From Winogradskyella psychrotolerans (GTDB lineage Bacteria > Bacteroidota > Bacteroidia > Flavobacteriales > Flavobacteriaceae), in contig NZ_JAHKPN010000035.1 in NCBI RefSeq assembly GCF_018860545.1, positions 43,971-107,970 on the forward strand: DNA of 64,000 nucleotides. Direction: 5' to 3'. Position 1 is the stretch's first letter. Every line of letters begins with the position of its first letter. The position numbers and the translations under genes were made by a program. Of this stretch, positions 46,608-57,346 are shown piece after piece. The notes beneath the pieces were generated by a model, which saw only the letters and a program-made list of their open reading frames with translations, made no database searches and was not told where the DNA came from.

Positions 46608-49600
46608 ATGAAAAAGAAAAATATCCTATTATTTCTCTTCCTTTTCGCGTATATATATAATTCATATGCGCAGCAAATAACGACAGACAATTCGCAACAG
46701 CCCAATGAACTTATTCAGAATTTGGTTGGTAGTGATTGTATTACGGTTAACAATATTTCGTCTCCCATTAATGGAAGTATAAATAATATTGTCAGTTTTG
46801 GATCTTTCGACAGTAATGGCACAAACTTTCCTCTTCAAAATGGTATAATTTTATCAACGGGTCGCGTAAGTTCGGCAGGAGATCCCCAAAACCCTCAAGA
46901 CCTAAATGAAGGTAATATAGAATGGGCAACAGATTCGGATATTCAAGATGTATTAAATATCGATCAAACGCTGAATGCTACAGCTATTCAATTCGATTTT
47001 TCATCTCCTAATAATTTTATTTCCTTTAATTATCTGTTTGCTTCAGATGAATATCAACAAGAGTATCCTTGTAATTTCCAGGATGTTTTTGCCATATTAA
47101 TTAGGCGTGCAGGCACATCTGATCCTTACGTAAATATGGCGTTAGTTCCAGAAACTTCAACTGAAATAAGTACTAATACTATTCATCCGAACATCACTGG
47201 GTTTTGTGACGCCCAAAACGAAGCGTATTTTCGAGGATACAACTCAGGTGATACCAATTTTAATGGCAGTACAGAAGTGCTAACAGCTAGAGCTGATATC
47301 CTTCCAAATGAAACCTACCAAATCAAAATGATTATTGCAGATCATATCGATCAACGCTTTGATTCTGCCGTATTTATTGCAGCCGATGGTTTTGGTAATT
47401 CTATTAATTTGGGACCAGATCAAAGTGTTTGTGGTACTGATCATACCTTAAATGCAGATATTAATAATCCCGCTGCAATTTACACTTGGTTCTTAAATGG
47501 TAATCCAATTTCGGGACAAACCAATTCAAGTATCGATATTACGGATTCAGGGACTTATGATGTAGAAATCGAAATACCAGCAAACAGTGGTGATTGTATT
47601 ATAACGGATAGTATTACTATCGAAATAATCCCATTTCAAGATGCAGCTCCTATTGAAACTTGGCTGGTCTGCAATCCTTTTGGAAGCGACGGTACTTATG
47701 ATTTTGATTTTACAGAAAAAAATGACGAGATATATGCAAACCTCCCGTCTACTAATTATGTAATAAGTTATCATTTAACGATAGATGATGCACAAAACAA
47801 CAGTAATGCTATCAACCATTTATATCAAAACACAGATCAAATTGAAACCATTTTTGTCAGAATTGAAAGTTTAAGTGGTGATTGTCTACAAATCGGTTTA
47901 TTTGACATTGTTGTCAGTGACTCTCCTGACATGTTAGAATATACTATTGATGTATGTAACGGAGAGCTCGTAGAAATTGTTTTTAATGACCTTAATTATT
48001 TAGGTACAGTGGTTTCTAATTTTGACTTAAATACTACGGTTTACTTTTATCTTACAGAAGATGATGCCATAAATATAGAAAATGAAATAACTGAATTTCC
48101 ATCATTAATTGATGAACCAGATTTATTTTATGCCAGAATATTAAGCGATTCTAGCACGTGTCCGACAATAGTTCCTATTCACATCGATTATATACCAGAA
48201 ACAGATTTAGGAATAGAAAATTACATATATAATCTTTGTATGAGTCCTGATTATAGTGAAAATTCTTATAACTATACTAACGTACCTATTGATTATAATA
48301 TACCAGAAATATTTGACGAAATTGAAACGAAATATCCTGGTACAATAGTGCAACTTCAAGTTTTTCTTGGCACAAGTCCGATATTCACAACATCTAGCAC
48401 CCAATACTTTATTCCTATTAGCATAAGGTATGTTGATGAAAACTGCCCTCAATATATGAATTTAGAACTTCATAAAAATTTATTATACTCTAGGTTTAAG
48501 GATGATTATAATATAGCAAGATGTGATGACGAAACCGATGACGGTATTTTAGATTTTGACCTAGCGGAAATAATTACGGAACTTAAAGGTAATTACGATA
48601 TAGATTTAAAATTGTATGAATCGGAAAACGATCGGACTAATGGATCTAACGAATTAGATCAAAATACCATAGTAACTGTTACCAATTCTAAAACACTTTA
48701 TGCCAGCTCAACGTTTGATGGATGTTCTCATGACTCAAAAATAATCTTAAATGTCACTCCAGGTTTTTACGTTGCACCAATAGCCATCGATTATTGTGGA
48801 AATACAGACCCGGTAACAAACACTACCAATATTGTTTTAGCTCCATTAGTTCAAACGGTTCTTCCTGGTCTCAGTCTCGGAACTCCTGTTAAATTTTACC
48901 TTACGGCAGATGATGCTGAAAACCAAGAGAACGAAATTACTGAGAGTTATGATATTGCTGGAAATCAACAATTATTTTATGTTAGGGTGGTAGATTCGTC
49001 CACTGAATGTTATGATGTCACAACCCTTGAAGTTAATATTACTAATGCTATTGAAGCTAGTAATCCAGAACCTTTAGTTGTTTGTGATGATGACCAAGAT
49101 GGTAGTGCCACTGTTAATTTAGAGAACATACTTCTAGAATTATCTGATGGATCTACTGATTTAAGTTTTACGTTTTACGAAACCTACCAAGATGCGGTGA
49201 ATACAGATACTCCAATTTCTAACCCTAGTAGCTATACTACGGAAAGTACTACTGTATTTATTCGAGGTGAAATAGAAGCCTTAGACTGTTTTACTATTTT
49301 TTATTACGATATTGAGATATACGCTAATCCACAACTTAATTCCATTGACGATTACATTTATTGTGGAATAGACTTGAATGCTGATCCGGAGTTTCTCTTT
49401 GAAACTAAAGATTCAGAAATTATTAATAGCCAAGTGGGTATGCAAGTGCTGTATTTTGAAACTGAAAATGATGCTATAGACAGACTCAACCCTATTGATA
49501 AAACTGTAAATTATCTTCCATTATCAAATCCACAAACAATTTTTGCACGTCTGGAAAACGAAATTGGAAATAGTTGTTTTAAAATTGCTCCCATGCAGAT

Positions 49601-51428
49601 CGAAGCACGCCAAGCTCCTATTTATAATAATCCAATAGACGTCTTTGAATGTGATTTTGATAAAACAGGTTTAGTGACCACCGACTTAAGTAACATTATT
49701 AATGATATAACTGCTGGGAGTCCAACAGAATTAAGTGTTTCTTTTCACCTTACACCACTGAATGCAGAACTTGGATCTAATGCTATTCCATTAATCTATA
49801 CCGCAACAAGTAATCCTCAAATAATCTATGCAAGAGTAGAAAATATAAATTCGGGCTGTTTTGAAACCCCTACTTTTAGTCTTAACGCGCTTTCCCTTCC
49901 AGATGTGCAATTGGGCAAATCTATTTCTGCCTGCGCTAATAATAACAATTTTATATTAGAATGGGACTTAACTCAAATTGAATTAGAGCTTTTAGAAGGT
50001 AGACAATATAATATTAGATTTACTTATTTTGAATCTGAAGAAGATGCATTGACAGATAGTAACCCTATTGCAAATCCTGAAACGTATACAAACACTTCTA
50101 GCCCTCAAACTATGTATGCGAAAATCACAAATGCAACAACGAGCTGTTTTGATACTGTTCCTTTTGAACTCATAATTAATAGCCCTCCAGAGATCAATGA
50201 ATTTGAAACTTACAATGTTTGTGAAAACCCGGAAAACACGGTAAACCTATTAAATATTAACGAAGTACTTATTGATAATACCTTTAACGTTATTATTAAC
50301 TATTTCTTAAATGAAACGGATGCCGAAGCTAATGAAAATGCCTTAGACTCAGATTATATTTATACCAACACAACAGAAACATTATATACCAGAGTAGAAT
50401 TTAGTACCACGCATTGCTATACTGTTTATCCTTTTCAATTGACCATAAATCCGTTACCTGTGGTCAATACTCCTGATAATCTCGTAGTTTGTGATGATGA
50501 TTTTGACGGTTATGTTTTCGTAGATTTATTACAGCAAAACTCAGCTGTTTTAGGTAACCAAAATACAAACGATTTTACGGTAAGCTATTACAATTCAAGT
50601 ACGAATGCGATTGAAAACACAAACCCATTAAATTCTAATTACAATACCACAAATGGTGATATTATTTTTGTACGCATAGAAAACAATAATACTGGTTGTT
50701 ATGATATAACACAGTTTTCAACGGTTGTTAATTCAATACCTAATATTTCTATTCCAGATCAAGTTATATGTTTAGATGATTTACCATTGTTAGTTTCTGT
50801 AAGCACCAACATACCTTCAGACACCTACCAATGGTCCACAGGAGCAACCTCTTCAGAAATTGAAATTCTTGAAACCGGTTCCTATTCTGTTACTGTAACC
50901 AACCAATTTGGTTGTGCGTATACCGAAACATTTAGCGTTATTGAATCCGAGTCTGCAATGATTGATGTTATTGAAACTATAGATTTTTCGGATCCAAACA
51001 ATATTACGGTTACCGTGACTGGAATTGGAAATTATTTATACCAACTTAACACGAATCCTTTACAATTATCTAATATATTTCAGAATGTCCCAATAGGACA
51101 AAACACCATTACAATTATAGACCAAAATGGTTGTGCAAGCATCACCAAAGACGTTTTTGTAATAGACACACCAAAACATTTAACTCCAAATGGTGATGGA
51201 GATTTTGATACATGGCACATAGCAGGAGTTGAAACACTACCAGGAACTGTTATCCATATTTTTGATCATTATGGAAAATTAATGACACAATTGAATCACA
51301 ACTCACTAGGTTGGAATGGGACATATAACGGTAAAAAAATGCCTGCAGGAGATTATTGGTTTGTGGCCGATGTTGTTCAAAATGGAAAACAGTTTCAAAT
51401 AAAAGGTCATTTTGCACTGCGACGTTAG
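46608..51428 (+). CDS. Giant T9SS type B adhesin-like protein, 11-module stalk (paralogue pair, second member)
   Basis: The 1606-residue protein is collinear with the gene at 41638 from the signal peptide (MKKKNILLFLFLFAYIYNSYAQQ; core 6-15) through choice-of-anchor L head, Ig-like domain, eleven stalk modules (about 47630-50745) and sorting domain (DTPKHLTPNGDGDFDTWH to HFALRR). Similarity is high in the head, the later modules and the tail. It falls sharply in modules 2 and 3 (module 3 at 48192-48515), where lengths and motifs differ. The leader sequences also resemble one another, so the whole transcription unit seems to have been duplicated. No terminator hairpin was found in the 122-base gap before it. 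Confidence 0.88.
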   Translation: MKKKNILLFLFLFAYIYNSYAQQITTDNSQQPNELIQNLVGSDCITVNNISSPINGSINNIVSFGSFDSNGTNFPLQNGIILSTGRVSSAGDPQNPQDLNEGNIEWATDSDIQDVLNIDQTLNATAIQFDFSSPNNFISFNYLFASDEYQQEYPCNFQDVFAILIRRAGTSDPYVNMALVPETSTEISTNTIHPNITGFCDAQNEAYFRGYNSGDTNFNGSTEVLTARADILPNETYQIKMIIADHIDQRFDSAVFIAADGFGNSINLGPDQSVCGTDHTLNADINNPAAIYTWFLNGNPISGQTNSSIDITDSGTYDVEIEIPANSGDCIITDSITIEIIPFQDAAPIETWLVCNPFGSDGTYDFDFTEKNDEIYANLPSTNYVISYHLTIDDAQNNSNAINHLYQNTDQIETIFVRIESLSGDCLQIGLFDIVVSDSPDMLEYTIDVCNGELVEIVFNDLNYLGTVVSNFDLNTTVYFYLTEDDAINIENEITEFPSLIDEPDLFYARILSDSSTCPTIVPIHIDYIPETDLGIENYIYNLCMSPDYSENSYNYTNVPIDYNIPEIFDEIETKYPGTIVQLQVFLGTSPIFTTSSTQYFIPISIRYVDENCPQYMNLELHKNLLYSRFKDDYNIARCDDETDDGILDFDLAEIITELKGNYDIDLKLYESENDRTNGSNELDQNTIVTVTNSKTLYASSTFDGCSHDSKIILNVTPGFYVAPIAIDYCGNTDPVTNTTNIVLAPLVQTVLPGLSLGTPVKFYLTADDAENQENEITESYDIAGNQQLFYVRVVDSSTECYDVTTLEVNITNAIEASNPEPLVVCDDDQDGSATVNLENILLELSDGSTDLSFTFYETYQDAVNTDTPISNPSSYTTESTTVFIRGEIEALDCFTIFYYDIEIYANPQLNSIDDYIYCGIDLNADPEFLFETKDSEIINSQVGMQVLYFETENDAIDRLNPIDKTVNYLPLSNPQTIFARLENEIGNSCFKIAPMQIEARQAPIYNNPIDVFECDFDKTGLVTTDLSNIINDITAGSPTELSVSFHLTPLNAELGSNAIPLIYTATSNPQIIYARVENINSGCFETPTFSLNALSLPDVQLGKSISACANNNNFILEWDLTQIELELLEGRQYNIRFTYFESEEDALTDSNPIANPETYTNTSSPQTMYAKITNATTSCFDTVPFELIINSPPEINEFETYNVCENPENTVNLLNINEVLIDNTFNVIINYFLNETDAEANENALDSDYIYTNTTETLYTRVEFSTTHCYTVYPFQLTINPLPVVNTPDNLVVCDDDFDGYVFVDLLQQNSAVLGNQNTNDFTVSYYNSSTNAIENTNPLNSNYNTTNGDIIFVRIENNNTGCYDITQFSTVVNSIPNISIPDQVICLDDLPLLVSVSTNIPSDTYQWSTGATSSEIEILETGSYSVTVTNQFGCAYTETFSVIESESAMIDVIETIDFSDPNNITVTVTGIGNYLYQLNTNPLQLSNIFQNVPIGQNTITIIDQNGCASITKDVFVIDTPKHLTPNGDGDFDTWHIAGVETLPGTVIHIFDHYGKLMTQLNHNSLGWNGTYNGKKMPAGDYWFVADVVQNGKQFQIKGHFALRR

Positions 51429-51498
51429 ATGCTTTTATAAAAGTTGGCTATTTTAATTCAATTGTCATTCATCCAATTAAAAACGTAACTTATCCTTA

Positions 51499-51524
51499 AA
51501 AATCCCCTTTATTGGGGATTTTTA
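51499..51524 (+). terminator. Intrinsic terminator after the paralogue pair
   Basis: AAAAATCCCC (51499-51508) pairs with GGGGATTTTT (51515-51524) across a six-base loop, with T-rich end. It is usable in both directions and closes the unit of the genes at 41638 and 46608. Confidence 0.85.
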
Positions 51525-51599
51525 GGTACATTTTTATCTCCTAAATTGCTGAATACAAAATGACACGCGTTTTACCTAGGCGTTTTTTAAACTTAAACT

Positions 51600-54500
51600 G
51601 TGAGACTAAACTTATTATTTTCCCTTGCTATTACTTTTATTGGTATTCATTATAGCTTTTCCCAACAAATAACCACAGATGATGCTTTAGGTTTAGAACA
51701 ACTTATCCAGCAAAACCTTGGGCAGAATTGCGTGGAGATTTCTGACATATCTTCAAGCGTTAATGGTTCTATAAACGGTATCAGTAGTTATGGTTATTTT
51801 GAACGTGGGGATTCTGATTTTCCTTTTGAAAATGGTATTTTACTCACTACAGGTGATGTTAATTCCGCAGGAAATATACTTAATAGCAACCCCTTAAACG
51901 AGGGGGATGATACCTGGGGAACGGATATAGATTTAGAAAACGCCTTAGGCATCTCTAATACACAAAATGCCACCTCAATACAATTCAATTTTATTTCAGT
52001 AGCTAACCAAATTCAATTTAATTATTTATTAGCTTCAGAAGAATACCAACAAGAATATCCTTGTTTTTATTCCGATGGCTTTGCCTTTTTAATCAAAGAA
52101 GCAGGCTCCTCTGCTCCATTTACAAATATTGCTGTGATTCCGGGAACCTCAATACCCGTTAACACCAATACCATACACGACTTAATTCCAGGATCTTGTG
52201 TCGCTGAAAACGAAGCTTTTTTTGAAGGCTATAATGTTGGTGACACTAATTATAACGGTCGTACGGTTGTACTTTCTGCCACTGCTACAATTCTACCAAA
52301 CGTAGAATATGAAATAAAACTTATTATTGCAGATCAAGATGATCAAAATTTTGATTCCGCAGTTTTTATAGAAGGCAATAGTTTTAATGCTAATGTTGAT
52401 CTTGGACCAGATATTACCACCTGTGGAGATTCTGTTACTTTAAATGGAGATATTCAAAATCCACAAGCCTCTTATAATTGGTATCAAAATGATGTTCTTA
52501 TATCGGGTGAAAATAATCCAACATTAAACGCATTATCATCTGGCACCTATACAGTTGAGATCACCATACAACTTAACGCGACATCTTGTATTATTGAAGA
52601 CACGATTGAAATCACACTTGATACAGAGCAATCGTCCACTCAAATTTCAGATTTTGTGTATTGTGATGATGATTCTAATGATGGTGTTGAAAATTTTGAT
52701 CTTTCAACAAAAGACAATGAAGTATTAGCATCTGTACCGCCTTCTAGTTACAATATCAGCTATCATTACTCTAGTGAAGATGCGGAGAACAATGACAATC
52801 CTATTCTTGGTACTATTCAAAACACAAGTTCTCCACAACCTATATATGTTAGAATTGAAGATACTATAAATGGCTGTTTAGCATTTTCTACATTCAATTT
52901 AATAGTCAATGAAAAACCTGAATATGAAGATCCAGATCCAATTATTGCTTGTGAAGACCCGACCTTAAATGGCTATACATTTGTGGATTTAAATGTTGCT
53001 AACGATCAAATTACAAATGGTAATCCAAATTTATACGTCTCCTATCATTTTTCAGAGCCCGAAGCAGATTTAGGTCAAAACCCTATTTTTTCACCATATG
53101 AAAATCCTAATTTGTCGCAAACCTTATATGTTAGAATTTATGATGCGACAACCGGTTGCTTTTCTACAACGACTATTGATGTTCAATTTCAAGATCTTCC
53201 TGCTATAAATTTAGATGATCAAACTATTAATGCATGTGAAGTCGATGAGGATGGTTTTGAATCTTTTGATTTAACAAGTGTGATAGATGATGTTTTACAA
53301 GGCATTATAGGCTTAGATCTTAGTTTTCATGAAACGGAATATGATGCACACAATAACCTCAATCCTATTGGGGATGCAGAAAATTATCAAAATACAATTG
53401 AAGGTTTTCAGCAACTCTACATACGTGTACAAGACCCAACAACAGGCTGTTATACCGTTATTAAACTATCATTATACACTAATATTATCAGAACAGCGTT
53501 ATCCGGTAATGTCTTTATAGTTTGTGATGATATTTCTAATGATGGCATCGCTGATTTTGATTTAAATGAAGTGCAATCCGAACTCTTAGATGGCTACGAC
53601 GATTTTGAAGTTACATTTTTTCTTACCGAAGACGATAGAACCAATGCTATTAATGAAATAGACAAAACAGTACCATTTAACGTCATAAATAATGGCACAA
53701 TTATTTACGCTGCCCTAGTTGATGATGAATGTACTGGCGATGTTGATATTGCATTACAAATTGCTCCAGCTGTGAGCTTAACACCTCAAGTTACAGATTA
53801 TTGTGACGAAGATGCTGATGGGTATACCACCTTAGTCATGGATACATTTAATAGTGTTGCACTACAAGGTGTACAAGCTGGAAATGTAAAATATTACCTC
53901 ACCGAAGACGATGCTATAAATAATGAAAACATCCTACCTGATTATCACTATAACACTACTAACCCACAACTATTTTATATAAGAGTGACCAATGCGCAAA
54001 CAGAATGCTACGATATTTCCACACTTTTGGTAAACATCGTAAGCGCTCCAAGTATTATGTATCCAGAATCTATAATTATTTGTGATGATAATAATGATGG
54101 TATCTCAACTGTAAATTTGGAATCAAAAATTCCAGAAATAGTACCATCAACAACAGGTTTGGATATACGCTTTTACACGGACTACAATGACGCTATTGAA
54201 AGTGAAAATGAAATTACCGATCCTGATAACTACTCAACCGCAACCCAATACATTTATGCCCGTGTAGAAAATGAAAGCACAGGTTGTTATAGTCTCTCTG
54301 GGTTTTATATTTATGTGAATACCTTACCAGAATTTATTCCAATTACAAATTTTGAAAACTGCGAAGCAGATATTACTGGAGTGGCTGATTTTTATTTCTA
54401 TTTAAAAGATGATGAAATTCTGAACGGACAATCAGATAAACAGGTACTTTATTATGAAACAGAAGCTGATGCGCTTTCAGGCCTCAATGTTATAGACAAA

Positions 54501-57263
54501 TATGCTGTTTATAATAACACATCGAGTCCTCAAACTATATATGTTAGAGTAGAAAGTTTTACGGATTCTGATTGTTTTGGGGTGTCTTCATTTGAGATTG
54601 AGGTAGGCTCTATTCCTATTTTCAATGCTGCGGAAAGCATTTTTGTCTGTGATGATATCAGTAATGATGGTTTTATAACAATAAATTTAAATGATAAAAT
54701 TGCCGAAATGGTAGCTGGCAGTCCGGAAACTTTAGATATTACATTTCATGAGTCGGCAGATGATGCACTAAACAACACTAATTCTGTACCTTTAATATAC
54801 ACCAATACTACCAACCCGCAAGAGCTTTATGCCAGAGTTGATAATGGTAATTACTGCAAAGGTATTTCTGCGTTTGATATTAACGTCGTTTCAGCTCCTG
54901 TTGTTAATTCATCCACACCTATCGCGCAATGTGATGATGATTATGATGGTATTGTAAGTTGGGATTTAACAGTTTCTGAAGTTGAAATACTTGGTGTAAG
55001 GCAAGATAATATTGAAGTCACCTACTTTGAAAGTATTGAAGATTTGGAAGCGAACATCAACCCTATTCCAAATCCAGAAAATTATAACAACATAACTAAT
55101 CCGCAAACGGCATATCTAAAAGTAAATAACACTTTGAGTAATTGTTATGTTAACGTACCGTTAGAACTTATTGTGAATCTCCCTCCTCTTTTCAACGATT
55201 TTGAAGTTTATGAGATTTGCGACAATCCCACAAGTAGTTTTGATCTAGCTGAAATTGAAACCGTTTTAATCAATACTGGAACAGACGCAACGCTTTCCTA
55301 TTACGACACATTTAATAATGCTCAAAATAGTACAAACACATTAAATGTAACTTACAATTACCAATCTATAAACGATGTTATTTTTGTTCGAATTGAACAT
55401 CCTGTAACGGGATGTTTCTTTGTGTATGATTTTGTACTTCAAATTAATCCATTGCCCATTGCAAATACACCAAATAATATTGAAACTTGTGATGACGACT
55501 CTAATGATGGCATCGCATCTTTTAATCTCGAAGCTCAAACTAACACCGTTTTAGGCACACAGAACCCTGATGATTTTACGGTAACCTATCATTTAAATCT
55601 TTCAGATGCTGAAGCCGGAGACAATTTAATTTCATCTCCTTTTGTAACAGTAAATCAACAAATCACAGTCCGAATTGAAAACAATGACACAGGATGTTAC
55701 AGTTTAACCGATTTCAACGTAATCGTAAACCCACATCCAAATGTCCCAGAACCACTTCTAGAATGTGATACGAATTATGATGCTAGTACACCCTTCGATT
55801 TAACAACGGCTGAAAGTGATTTATTTACGACACCTAATCCTGATAATATCATCACGTATTATACATCAGAGGACGATTTACAATTAGATAATAACCCTAT
55901 TTTAAATCCCAGCAACTATTACAATATTAGCAATCCACAAACTATATTTATAAAAGTATATAATACGGTTGCAGATTGTTTCACATTTGTGCCGCTAGAA
56001 TTGAATGTCAACCTACCGCCTGCTACAAATACTTTTGAAATATTTGCGACCTGTGCAAACGATACTAATAGTTTTGATTTAACGACTATAAATGAGGTTA
56101 TTGTTGACACCAATTACAATGTGCTTTTTAGTTATTTTACAACGGAAGCTGATGCTATCGCTAACCAAAATGCTTTAGACACAAATTACACCTACACAAG
56201 CAACAGTGATATGATTTATGCGCGCGTAGAATTTAGCACAACGCATTGTTATTATATTCATCCTTTTCAACTACGTGTTAATCCGTTACCAATAGCTAAT
56301 CAACCACCCAACTTAGAGACGTGTGATGATGATTATGATGAGTATTATGATTTTAATTTAAATCAACAAACAGCACCTATTTTAGGGTTTCAAAATCCAT
56401 CAAATTACAGTGTCACATACTTTAACAGCATACTTGAAGCTGATGAAGGATTCACTCCTTTAGATGCTGATTCTTACAATGGTCATCATAACGAAATTAT
56501 AACGGCTCGGATAGAAAATAATATCACAGGCTGTTATAGTCTTGTAGATTTTTCACTAATAGTCAATCGAAAACCATATGTAAACATTCCAGATCAAGTG
56601 GTTTGTATCGATAATTTGCCTTTGGTGGTTTCTGCCAATACATTTTATCCTACAGACAGGTTTTTGTGGTCAACAAATCAGGTAGGTTCTGAAATAGAAA
56701 TTACAGAAATTGGAACGTATTCGGTCACTGCAACTACAGAAAATGGCTGTGTAACGACAAGTACATTTAATGTTACAGCATCAGAATCTGCAACTATAGA
56801 TTTAGCGGAAACAGTAGATTTCTCTGACCCGAATAATATTACAATTACTATTAGTGGTATCGGAAATTACCAATACATTTTAGACGATGGTGACCCACAA
56901 GACTCTAATGTTTTTGAGAATGTTGCTTTAGGATATCACACTGTTACCATTATTGATTTAAATGGTTGCGCAGAAGTGACTAAAGAAGTTCTCGTTGTTG
57001 ATGCACCACCGTTTTTCACTCCCAATGGTGATACCCAAAACGACACTTGGCATATTATAGGAATAGAAACCTTACCTGGCAGTATTGTTTACATTTTTAA
57101 TCGTTACGGTAAACTCATAAAACAATTAGATTCCAATACACAAGGCTGGGACGGAACATATAATGGTTACAATATGCCAGCCAACGATTATTGGTTTTTA
57201 GCAGAAATTAAACAAGGTAATATTGCTTTTGAAGTACGAGGTCATTTTGCACTTCGTCGCTAA
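51600..57263 (+). CDS. Largest T9SS type B adhesin-like protein: choice-of-anchor L head, 14-module stalk
   Basis: The 1887-residue protein starts at GTG 51600 (an in-frame TAA lies six bases upstream). It has a signal peptide ending YSFSQQ, a choice-of-anchor L head closely related to that of the gene at 36514, an Ig-like domain and fourteen stalk modules (about 52626-56576). Modules 9-11 and 12-14 form two successive three-module blocks of 282 and 279 residues with corresponding motifs, which accounts for the extra 274 residues relative to the 1613-residue paralogue. Acidic loops include CDEDADG, CDDDYDG and CDDDSNDG. The end is a PKD-like segment and sorting domain (APPFFTPNGDTQNDTWH to HFALRR). 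Confidence 0.88.
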   Translation: MRLNLLFSLAITFIGIHYSFSQQITTDDALGLEQLIQQNLGQNCVEISDISSSVNGSINGISSYGYFERGDSDFPFENGILLTTGDVNSAGNILNSNPLNEGDDTWGTDIDLENALGISNTQNATSIQFNFISVANQIQFNYLLASEEYQQEYPCFYSDGFAFLIKEAGSSAPFTNIAVIPGTSIPVNTNTIHDLIPGSCVAENEAFFEGYNVGDTNYNGRTVVLSATATILPNVEYEIKLIIADQDDQNFDSAVFIEGNSFNANVDLGPDITTCGDSVTLNGDIQNPQASYNWYQNDVLISGENNPTLNALSSGTYTVEITIQLNATSCIIEDTIEITLDTEQSSTQISDFVYCDDDSNDGVENFDLSTKDNEVLASVPPSSYNISYHYSSEDAENNDNPILGTIQNTSSPQPIYVRIEDTINGCLAFSTFNLIVNEKPEYEDPDPIIACEDPTLNGYTFVDLNVANDQITNGNPNLYVSYHFSEPEADLGQNPIFSPYENPNLSQTLYVRIYDATTGCFSTTTIDVQFQDLPAINLDDQTINACEVDEDGFESFDLTSVIDDVLQGIIGLDLSFHETEYDAHNNLNPIGDAENYQNTIEGFQQLYIRVQDPTTGCYTVIKLSLYTNIIRTALSGNVFIVCDDISNDGIADFDLNEVQSELLDGYDDFEVTFFLTEDDRTNAINEIDKTVPFNVINNGTIIYAALVDDECTGDVDIALQIAPAVSLTPQVTDYCDEDADGYTTLVMDTFNSVALQGVQAGNVKYYLTEDDAINNENILPDYHYNTTNPQLFYIRVTNAQTECYDISTLLVNIVSAPSIMYPESIIICDDNNDGISTVNLESKIPEIVPSTTGLDIRFYTDYNDAIESENEITDPDNYSTATQYIYARVENESTGCYSLSGFYIYVNTLPEFIPITNFENCEADITGVADFYFYLKDDEILNGQSDKQVLYYETEADALSGLNVIDKYAVYNNTSSPQTIYVRVESFTDSDCFGVSSFEIEVGSIPIFNAAESIFVCDDISNDGFITINLNDKIAEMVAGSPETLDITFHESADDALNNTNSVPLIYTNTTNPQELYARVDNGNYCKGISAFDINVVSAPVVNSSTPIAQCDDDYDGIVSWDLTVSEVEILGVRQDNIEVTYFESIEDLEANINPIPNPENYNNITNPQTAYLKVNNTLSNCYVNVPLELIVNLPPLFNDFEVYEICDNPTSSFDLAEIETVLINTGTDATLSYYDTFNNAQNSTNTLNVTYNYQSINDVIFVRIEHPVTGCFFVYDFVLQINPLPIANTPNNIETCDDDSNDGIASFNLEAQTNTVLGTQNPDDFTVTYHLNLSDAEAGDNLISSPFVTVNQQITVRIENNDTGCYSLTDFNVIVNPHPNVPEPLLECDTNYDASTPFDLTTAESDLFTTPNPDNIITYYTSEDDLQLDNNPILNPSNYYNISNPQTIFIKVYNTVADCFTFVPLELNVNLPPATNTFEIFATCANDTNSFDLTTINEVIVDTNYNVLFSYFTTEADAIANQNALDTNYTYTSNSDMIYARVEFSTTHCYYIHPFQLRVNPLPIANQPPNLETCDDDYDEYYDFNLNQQTAPILGFQNPSNYSVTYFNSILEADEGFTPLDADSYNGHHNEIITARIENNITGCYSLVDFSLIVNRKPYVNIPDQVVCIDNLPLVVSANTFYPTDRFLWSTNQVGSEIEITEIGTYSVTATTENGCVTTSTFNVTASESATIDLAETVDFSDPNNITITISGIGNYQYILDDGDPQDSNVFENVALGYHTVTIIDLNGCAEVTKEVLVVDAPPFFTPNGDTQNDTWHIIGIETLPGSIVYIFNRYGKLIKQLDSNTQGWDGTYNGYNMPANDYWFLAEIKQGNIAFEVRGHFALRR
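54894..56576 (+). repeat. Tandem three-module repeat within the 14-module stalk
   Basis: Block 1 is 54894-55739 (846 bp) and block 2 is 55740-56576 (837 bp). Each runs through an NP-ENY/NP-SNY module ending LELIVN/LELNVN-LPP, a short-loop module ending in INPLP/VNPLP, and a CDDD module ending in a NP/NR-P turn. Sequence identity is moderate, so the duplication is old or arose by recombination with a sister gene. Confidence 0.75.
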
Positions 57264-57320
57264 TAAAAACACATCATCTTTTTTAACATCCTATAACATT
57301 TCTAATACTAGTTAGAAGTG

Positions 57321-57328
57321 TATCTTTG
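57321..57328 (+). promoter_or_regulatory. -7 promoter box before the 783-residue type B gene
   Basis: TATCTTTG is an exact TAnnTTTG box 18 bases before ATG 57347; it lies at the start of a possible upstream TTG extension (57326), arguing against that start. Confidence 0.55.
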
Positions 57329-57346
57329 CAGTCCCTTAAGACGAAA

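Noticed and set aside
36514..57263. Regularly spaced repeats that might suggest a CRISPR or a DNA-level satellite
   Set aside because: They are protein modules of about 94 codons within long open frames, diverged in DNA, with no short identical repeat-spacer pattern.
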